Origin: Syngnathus acus | Lineage: Eukaryota; Chordata; Actinopteri; Syngnathiformes; Syngnathidae | DNA: 64,000 nt | Direction of reading: 5' to 3' | NCBI RefSeq assembly: GCF_901709675.1 | Contig: NC_051092.1 | Location: forward strand, 934,491-998,490 | In this document: positions 56,382-64,000 of the stretch, piece by piece | How the letters are laid out: each line of letters opens with the position of its first letter | Numbering within the stretch: position 1 is the stretch's first letter | Program-made: the position numbers and the translations under genes | Notes under the pieces: model-generated | Databases searched by the model: none | Told to the model about the DNA's origin: nothing | Seen by the model: the letters and a program-made list of their open reading frames with translations, nothing else

Positions 56382-56400
56382 GTCTAGACACTTTGGCGGC
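56382..56400 (-). promoter_or_regulatory. smad6: Candidate BMP/SMAD-response element upstream of smad6
   Basis: The minus strand reads GCCGCC, then five bases (AAAGT), then GTCT, and that GTCT is the first half of the palindrome GTCTAGAC (56389-56382). A GNCGNC box five bases from GTCT is the known layout for Smad1/5 plus Smad4 binding, and GTCTAGAC is the optimal SMAD-binding palindrome. It lies 777 bp upstream of the smad6 ATG and about 20 bp upstream of a CCAAT box. Function is inferred. Confidence 0.6.
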
Positions 56401-58481
56401 TGGGAGCTGCACTGATTGTTGCGCAAACAAGGTTTCAAGTTTCTTAACTCTTAAAGGCGAAACGGCCACCTCTCGCTTTAACTTCAACTCACTTTAAAAA
56501 AAAAAACGTATTTACATTTCAGCTTATCGGCCACCGCTGGAAAATAACAAGCAACTCCCATGTTACTCCCCCCCCCCAAAGATAATTTTTTTTGTGGCTC
56601 TTTCATACCCGAATAACACGTTTACATGCATCAACGGTCTTATTTGGAATTTAAAAAAATCATATTTTTGTTCTTGCATGCTTTTATGTGGACTTCAAAA
56701 CCCTGATTATTATATTTGGGTTTTAAAAGGGTGACATGTACATTTAGTCACTGATGAAAAGACATTGCTGGAACTAATAACCCAAGTGCAATTTTAATGA
56801 TCATCGAAGTAGAAGGATCCAGTCAGAAGTAGTGAACGAGTCTCGCATTTGATTTGTGTACTCGTGGGTGTTAGCGGCAGATCATTTTCAATGTTGTTAT
56901 AATGAGCAAATAAGTTTAGTGCGGGTTAAACGCAGGAACCGGGCCGTATTCTTCGTGGATGTCATTTTTGTAAAGGGGCATGCAGGGGTCAAGCTCTCCC
57001 ACACCACCTGAGCTGAAATTTGATTGCGAACAGCAGCGTTTCCACCGTAGGTTTGAACAAACACAATTAGCAGTGTTTGTGGGCGGGAGGCCAGCGAAGG
57101 GTCACCATTTGCTGCTTGAGACTTGATAGTCAACACAACAAAAGTGACTCAACAAAAAATGGAGTATTGAAGAAAAACAAAAAGTATTCAACTATTTTTG
57201 TTTTTAAGTTTAACCCCTACAAGCTTGTGCAATATGAATTTGACCATGAAATGTTATTTATAGCTGTGATGTTTTGGAAAAAAAAAAAATCACCTGGTAC
57301 TTAACCATAATCCATATACATGACAAAATATATAATTATATTACTATTCTGGAAATCTGAAAAAAAAAGAGGATGTGAAGTCTCACATTTAAATTTTCTT
57401 TAAGATCACCTCAACATGTGAATGATTAGTCTTGCGTATGTTTTCATATAAATAAAAACAAAAGACGGAACGCCATCTTTACAAATTCGCTTATGTAACT
57501 TGTAGTCAGATATACAGTAGAGTCAATATTACGAGCCACAATTAGATCCACTCACTGAAGTCAAAGGTCAAAAGGTCACCAGGAACCACTTGAGGTTAAG
57601 TTTCTTGCTCAAAGAAAGTTTGACACTGGCACCACCGGTCACCACTCTCTCCAACTATTCCATGACCGACCAGAGTGAAAGTCAATGTAATCTGGTCGCA
57701 ATAGGTACGGACGGTGTCCTGGCTCGAGAATCAGCGTGGCAGAGACGCCGGCCAAGTCGCAGTAACAAGATGCTCGGGGGGAAAGAGTTCAAGTGTATGA
57801 ATTGGCTGGCGACCCCTGCTTGGAAAAAGTCACAGTGTACAGTGGAATCATCTTTGAAGACCCTGAGATCAACATATCATTTTGGCTTGAACCAACATTT
57901 TGGGGCATCAACTTATCAGGTGAAGAGAGAATGTCTGCTTTACTATTAAAAGGCTTTAACTTCTTTTTACACTTGTGAGGCCGTCAAGAATGTTGATGAT
58001 ATTTTATTGATAGTATCTATGAGTTCCAATTACTTCATATTGTATTGAATTTGTTAAAAAATCCTGTATCCTAATGGCGATGTCATAATGAAACGTGCTT
58101 GAAAAGTAGCTGTGTTATTTTCAGCCGCGATCGTGTATTTTGTGCGCACATGCTCACCGCCGTCACCAGGATCATCTTTGAAGCTCTCAGGGTTGCACCC
58201 GCGTGGGTGCCAGTGTCCGCACGGGAGTCATGTTTCCTTGGGGGGGGGGGCTTTGAGCCACAGGGAGGTTACAGCGGGAGGACACGGAGGCCATCACGCC
58301 TGCGATGTGTTACGGGCACCTGTTGCAAATGCATTCTCCTCTGCAACTCAATCACAGGTCAGACAAGGAAAAGAAAACTGTTATTCCACAAAGCCGGCCG
58401 GTGTCAAGCAATTTCCAATTCATTGGAAGGGCACAAAAGGCTTATTATTTAGGTCGCTGAATGAAGCCTTAACCATATGTT

Positions 58482-58496
58482 CGCCCCCTGGTGGTT
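58482..58496 (-). promoter_or_regulatory. Strong CTCF-consensus motif upstream of smad6
   Basis: The minus strand reads CCACCAGGGGGCGAA, matching the most frequent CTCF core CCACCAGGGGGCG exactly. It lies 2.9 kb upstream of the smad6 start codon. Confidence 0.55.
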
Positions 58497-59124
58497 GATT
58501 GGCTTTCACCTCATTTTGAAGAAAAGATTTTTCAAGTACTATCAAAAAGGTAATAATATCCAACACAATCTGTTACCGACAGATCCGGCTGATGTTTCGA
58601 TGTGCGATTTTAGATGACATCCAGTTAACACAACTGACAAGCATGCCATTGCCTAAAATAGGCTTGAGGCTATCTGCCTGAAATGTTGCTGTGGCAGCTC
58701 TGTGCAGATGTACAGAACAATCATTTGTACCACATGACGACCATGCGCTGCGGCGTTACAGTGCAACGAAAAACCACCATGTCTTAAAGATGGCGCCATT
58801 TGTGGTTCTTAAGAGAAGTTGATGGTTTTAAAGTGCATGATGAGCAGCTGGGTGTGTTTACCACTGGTTGTTGGAATAGTTAAAAGCAAGACGGTAACTC
58901 CCTATGACCTTGTGACTCTCCACCTCATGGATATTTCAGGAGAGATATTACAAAGAGCGAATGTGGTCAATTGGAAGATTAGCGGCGATATACCAAGCGT
59001 GCGGTGATAAAAATTTGATTGAATTGTGCAAAAGGTTTACACATTCATATTTTTTTGGGAAACGGTGCAGCAGCACTTGTAGACAGGCAATAAAACAATT
59101 CTCACAGGCATATATTCTTTACTG

Positions 59125-59138
59125 CCACCAGGTGGAGC
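59125..59138 (+). promoter_or_regulatory. CTCF-like motif
   Basis: CCACCAGGTGGAGC is one mismatch from the CTCF core consensus, on the opposite strand to the site at 58482. Confidence 0.35.
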
Positions 59139-59239
59139 AAACCAGAAGGAGCTACAATGACAATCATAATGCTGAACCTTTTCGAGGACACAGTCAAAGC
59201 ATAATGATTTGACACATGCATAACCTGAAAAATCATAGC

Positions 59240-59830
59240 AAACGAACTATTGTAAAATTGCCACTGTAATCACCAGTCGGCAAGCAGCAGCGCCAACAAT
59301 TTATTCAAAGCATCAGACTGCGTTGCGCGTCTCCATAGTCCCAGTGCAAATTCCGCGTATCAATAGATACGACGGGCTGAATTCATTTGCAACTTGTGTG
59401 AAAGTAATCTCTGTTGTCAGCCATAATGAATCAATGGTGATAATGTGCGCTCGGAAGCCTTATTGGGAGTTAACAAGTGATGTACATTCATTATGACATT
59501 AATATTTCAACGCGTGTGTCACACCCAAGGCATTAATATAATTGGAACCCCCTTGCAGTAATGACGATGCCCACAGTTCAATGCATTACAATCCCCATCA
59601 GGCAGCACATAACACATTAGCTCCTCGCCTGCAGCGCTAACGCTGAAATGCGCCGGCTCGGCAACACCGCACATTCACACTGCGACCATTCATACTAATT
59701 ATGCGCGAACAAATCGAACTGCGTTTGTATTAATACATCAGCGGTTGAGTTGGATTCCCTCGGGGCAAGTCCGGCTCCGCCCCACACTACTGCGTGTCTG
59801 GCATATTTGACAGCACGTGAAAACCTGGTG
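59240..59830. promoter_or_regulatory. Candidate conserved noncoding element upstream of smad6
   Basis: About 590 bp of non-repetitive DNA rich in ATTAAT, TAATTATGCGC and CATTATG words alternates with GC-rich segments and has no usable open frame. It is the most enhancer-like block upstream of smad6 by eye. No alignment was possible. Confidence 0.3.
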
Positions 59831-62800
59831 AGAGGATTGTCCGACAACTTCGGGTGGTCAGCAAATTAGCGAAAAATAAATGATTTTGGAAAAATTGGAC
59901 AATCTAGGTTGGTCTATTTTTTAACATCATTTTTAAGAGTGTAGCTCTTTTTTTTCTAAATTGTGTAATAGGAGTAAGGACTGTGGCATATTTTTCTCAA
60001 AAATGTTTTTGTATGTGAGCAAAAACCCAAAACACGTGGTTGGAGTTAATCTATTTTGTCTAATGCGTTTAAGCGCAATAAAAACTCAAACATAATTGGT
60101 AAATAATGTTACAATTGAATCTTGCTTCATAACATTGGCAGCACAAGTGAAGGGAAAGGAAACTAAGTTACATGCTTCAACTTAACCAAAGCAAACAAAT
60201 AGAAACGGGGAATTAAAACTCATGCAAACAAAAAACCAACTGAGCTCTCTGTCAGGAGAACACGGTCCTTCTGATCAGTTCATTCTCTGGGCTTGACCTA
60301 CCGGGTCCTTGCCTGTTGGTAAACATTCATGCTGGGTGAACTCTTGCCCTGCCTGCCATGCTGTAAAAACGAAAATACTGTTCCCAGCGACGAGCGTCGG
60401 AGCCAAAAGCAACTGGCACACCGAGGTCATTTTCACACCTCGGGAAGATATCGTACACCCACGTTGGCAAAGCGCTCTCATGCAAATGCGCTGTAAAGTT
60501 TCAAGTATCCACATCCTGATTAGTCAAAGCTTATTAAATCCATGTTTAGTTTCGCATAAGCGGGCAAAAGGCCTCATGAATGTTTTTGCAAAAACAAACC
60601 CTCAATCATGTTTGAATACACACTTCAGCGCTCTCTTTTTTTATTCAGTGAGAGCGTTTTCCATCGTTTTTTCCTGCCGAGTTCCGGTATGGCCGTGCGT
60701 CGCGTGAAGATGGGAAGGGCGGGCTGGGCAAGGACACTTCGTATGAGCCCTTGTACATTTTCGTAGCGGCTTGTAAATCAAAACCTCCAGAATTCCAGAG
60801 TGAATTATTTGGCCAAGTATGACTTCACCTCCTCACTGACACAATTTATGATTTTCTTTTTTGTCAAACAATTTACAATGGTCAGGGCCAAGCGACCTCA
60901 GGAAGCAGTTTGGAAATGAGCAGAGTAGCTGAACAAGTTGAGTCATTCACTCACAGTCTGATCATTTGTTTGGATAAACGACGCAAAGGCAAATTGGCGT
61001 GGATAATATGCGGTCAGTAGCTGTGCGCAAGTTATACTCTATATCATCGAAAGAAATTGGCCTACTCATATGAGACCATCTAGTGGTGAGTGGTGATATT
61101 ACAACTTAAAATGTAGCTTTTTAACTTTCACCGATTTCTTTTTGCAATATCTTTTTATTCCCAGGTTTTCATGGGTTGATTTTCCCCATTTCTCCCCGTT
61201 TTTCTTGGAATGTTCATCAGTGTAAAGACCACGGGGGTCATTCCTTCGTCGATTCCTACGCAGAGCGTTTTATTTTTTTGTACTTCAAGGGAAAAAGTAT
61301 TCCTCATTTTGCTGACGCGACTGCCCTTAAGGCCTACGCTCCATCGTGACACCTCCATGAATAATGGTGTTGTTCACTGATACTCTCCCTTCCATTTCCC
61401 TGTTTAAGGATGCTCGTTAGTAGACAGAGCAGCTAATCTGGTGTCGGGGTCCTGATAAGTGCCCTCGCTTGGCGTCACTCAAATAAATTGCCGTTACTCC
61501 CTGTTAAAAGCCGGCAGTAGATAGCCGTATCAGGAGACTGGCTGCAACGGGGGAGACAGAGTGTCCGGCTCCAAATGACCTCCTGAAATAGACGAGGGCC
61601 TCAAGGCCCGAGAGCCGCAGGCACCGACAGCCAAAGCAAAGCATCCAAGACGGACGGGACGGGGCATTCTCAGGAAGAGCGTGTCATCGCAACCATTGCC
61701 GTTAATGGTGGAGAGATACGCGAGGAAGGCGGCAGATATTCGGTGACCTCTAACCCCAAATGATCATGTGGTTCTCCAACTGACCACAGACAATTCTGGA
61801 CCAGAGTGGAATCGATTCGACGTTCTAGAGCGGATGGTAACATTTTGTCTTCATAGTAAGCAACCAAGCCAAACAGTGAGCCTGTGAGGCTTGTGTTTAT
61901 TTTGCTCCCGACCGAGTCCAAGGCTAGCTTCGCCACTATTCAACGAGCCATTGTTTTCCCTAAACACCTTCAGGTTCAGAACATCCAGACGGCAAGAATA
62001 TTTGTGTTTTCTGAAATTTGGTGATATAAGCCCTGCCGGGGTGGGGCTGAGCGAGCCGATCATCCGCCACAAAGCATAGTTCCACTTCATCCATCCGCAA
62101 CGCCGGCTTGGGGAAGGCTAATTACCATCGCTAATGGTCAACTTGAACCGCTAGGCTCCAAGCAACGTCAATAACATGGAAGAACAGCAGGCACTGAACG
62201 GTGTATTGAAAGCGAGTCGTCCCGGCGTACGCTTAATGGCCCGCTGCTCGAGGCGGCGCGAGATCAAGTGAGTGAATGAACCTCGGGAAGAAAACATTAT
62301 TGCAAACCCAGATGGAAGGTCGGAGGATTCCGGACATACCTGCAGCTCACATAAAAGATACGAGGCGTGATTTGATGTGGCGTGGCAAATAACTAACATC
62401 CGCAAGGATTTCACCATGCACAGAAAACATTGTAAAAGTTATAACAAAACATATGGAGTCATTTTTTTTTCTCCCCATGTCCATGACAGACGCAAAAGAT
62501 TTATACCCTAACTTTGGCTTGAAGGACAACTTGTTTCAGTTCGGATTTTGGAGGAGGAGACAAGTATTCAAGCTTTGAGGAAAGGCCTGTCAAAGACAAA
62601 CGTTCTGTTGTTATGCATCCGGCCGGGCACCATCGAAAGAAGAAATACAAAACTAATCTATGGCTGGAATACAATATGAAAGGTGAGATAGTCACTCAAA
62701 ACAGAAGATGTCCCAAAATATTATCTTCATAACGCTGTGCGGGACGGCAAAGGGACGGCAGGAACAGTTGCTGATTAAGGTCCTTAAAGTGCAACGACTC

Positions 62801-63371
62801 CCAACTATCTCGGAGGAAACCACGGCTCGCCTGCCAGTCTGGCGCTTGCAGTCTCCCTGTGTGACCTTGGTCCATAGAGCCTCAAAATAGGCGGTGCAAT
62901 GCCAAGGCACTTAAAAGACGTGGCAAGGAAATGTTGGAAGAAAGGCGAAGCCAAATAAAAGTCATTACTCTCGAAAATGTGCTTCCCAAACAACTCGGAT
63001 CTATTTGTATCTGTATTTTTTCCACTGATTATTAATATTTATTCAATAATGAAAAACTATTGAGAAAAAGCTGACATTTGGTTTAGGATGGTACTGTCAG
63101 AGAAGTTTTGATTTGTTGTGGTTGTTGTTAGCGGTGGTGTCAGCCTGCGCGACATCATACTAAGACAAGCTTCCTAATTTAGCATCATGACAGCGAGGCT
63201 AACTGTTAGCGACACACCTCTCACTAAAACCTCTTGCTCAATCAAAGCAAAGAGCTTGATTTAGCTTCTGCGGTAGAATCGAAAACACATCCAACGTACA
63301 CTTCCACTGCGACAAATAGAACAAAAAATTGGCAAGGGAAACATACACTCGTATCGTTATATCATATGATG

Positions 63372-63659
63372 CAGGGGTGTCAAACTAATTTTTGTCGCGG
63401 GCCGCATTGTAGTCATAGTTTCCCTCAGAGGGCCATTATTACTGTCAACGTCTTCTATATACATACAGTATAGGCTACACAACAAAATGATGAATAACTA
63501 GAGACTAGTAAAAACTGATCAAATAGTTTAAAAAAATGAATGGTAATAGAAATTGCTAGCAATATCTCTATTTTTGATGCCAAATTTGTCTTTGCGGGCC
63601 ACATAAAATGATGCGGCGGGCCGTATCTGGGCCCCCGGGCCTCGGGTTTGACACCTATG
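63372..63659. mobile_element. hAT-like MITE (288 bp) with 8-bp target-site duplication
   Basis: The element starts CAGGGGTGTCAAACT and ends with a complementary terminus (GTTTGACACCTATG), so about 10-14 bp of inverted repeat is visible. It is flanked by 8-bp near-identical repeats, atatgatg at 63364-63371 and atataatg at 63660-63667, the duplication length of hAT transposases. The interior has the 'gcgggcc' text of a very common fish nonautonomous element and no coding sequence. Confidence 0.85.
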
Positions 63660-63667
63660 ATATAATG

Positions 63668-64000
63668 AGAGGCACAAGACGAAGGCAGAAAGCGAGGGAT
63701 TTCCCAGCATATCACACCCCCTCAAGGTTATTAGTGTTTTTGTTACAGCCTCCCTCTGTCCTATAAACAATACCTCTCTTGTGTCACTGACTCAAACAGG
63801 GCCCGTTGACGAGTCTCTTAGGCATCGGGCCGGCTTGCCAGAACTCGGTGGGTCGGGGAACTGCCGCCGTGCCGCGCCATTTGTCATGCGGTATATTTAC
63901 AGCCGATGTCAGGCCAGGGGTGGGTGGACGCGAGACGTCTCCGCTCTGCGCCTGGCGTCCGCCGAGTCAGAACCTCCCTCCCCTCATTCATCTGTTTACT
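63668..64000. other. Noncoding sequence to the window edge
   Basis: I see no gene, repeat or clear motif cluster in the last 330 bp, which turns GC-richer toward the edge. Confidence 0.5.

Larger units (their letters stand above)
55606..56420 (-). promoter_or_regulatory. smad6: smad6 5' UTR and promoter region
   Basis: The region upstream of the start codon is CpG-richer than the flanks. In transcript order it has a SMAD-type element (56400-56382), a CCAAT box (CAGCCAATGG, about 56362-56353), a (TG)n/(GA)n purine-rich microsatellite (56330-56267) and a long 5' leader. No TATA box is obvious and the start site is not fixed. Confidence 0.5.
56421..63371. other. Noncoding region upstream of smad6
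   Basis: No reading frame here resembles a protein. The region is AT-rich from 56500 to 58100 with poly-A runs. It includes CTCF-like motifs at 58482-58496, 59125-59138 and 61079-61092. About 59240-59830 and 61390-62330 are non-repetitive blocks that look like candidate regulatory elements. Confidence 0.5.

Overview
This is a stretch of vertebrate nuclear DNA, almost certainly from a teleost fish and probably a spiny-rayed one. It holds split genes with canonical GT-AG introns, long AT-rich intergenic stretches, many CA/TG and AT microsatellites, and fragments of dispersed repeats typical of fish: a truncated LINE, hAT-like and other MITEs, a tRNA-like SINE fragment and the (ATCC)n-headed fish repeat. 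No bacterial, viral or CRISPR-type feature is present.

Three protein-coding genes can be reconstructed completely, exon by exon with all reading phases agreeing. (1) aagab, + strand, 14986-16841, 10 coding exons, 317 aa, encodes the alpha- and gamma-adaptin-binding protein p34, an assembly chaperone of clathrin adaptor complexes. (2) smad3, - strand, 18840-23522, 9 coding exons, 425 aa, encodes the receptor-regulated SMAD of the TGF-beta/activin pathway. (3) smad6, - strand, 39792-55605, 4 coding exons, 476 aa, encodes the inhibitory SMAD that limits BMP signalling. The order and orientation (smad6 and smad3 in the same direction, aagab converging on smad3) match human 15q22.33, so this is a conserved-synteny block. 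Which fish duplicate (a or b) each SMAD gene represents cannot be decided here.

Layout: 1-14.0 kb is noncoding DNA upstream of aagab with repeats and several candidate conserved elements. A three-copy 238-bp tandem array (14.03-14.75 kb) abuts the aagab promoter. aagab and smad3 converge, with possible poly(A) signals only about 60 bp apart near 17.4 kb. 23.5-39.4 kb is the smad3-smad6 intergenic region. 39.4-55.6 kb is smad6, dominated by an 11.5-kb intron 3. 55.6-64 kb is the smad6 promoter and upstream region, ending in a nearly intact hAT-like MITE.

The SMADs act in related pathways: Smad3 transmits TGF-beta/activin signals and Smad6 is a feedback inhibitor of BMP signalling. The smad6 upstream region carries a compact GC-rich SMAD box spaced exactly five bases from a GTCT inside a palindromic GTCTAGAC, the arrangement of BMP-responsive elements, which fits feedback control. 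I found no previously undescribed biological system. The most useful leads are that element, a set of CTCF-like motifs (one inside an aagab coding exon), a 90-bp smad3 intron that is open in frame, and an Arg-to-His change in the Smad3 phospho-tail.
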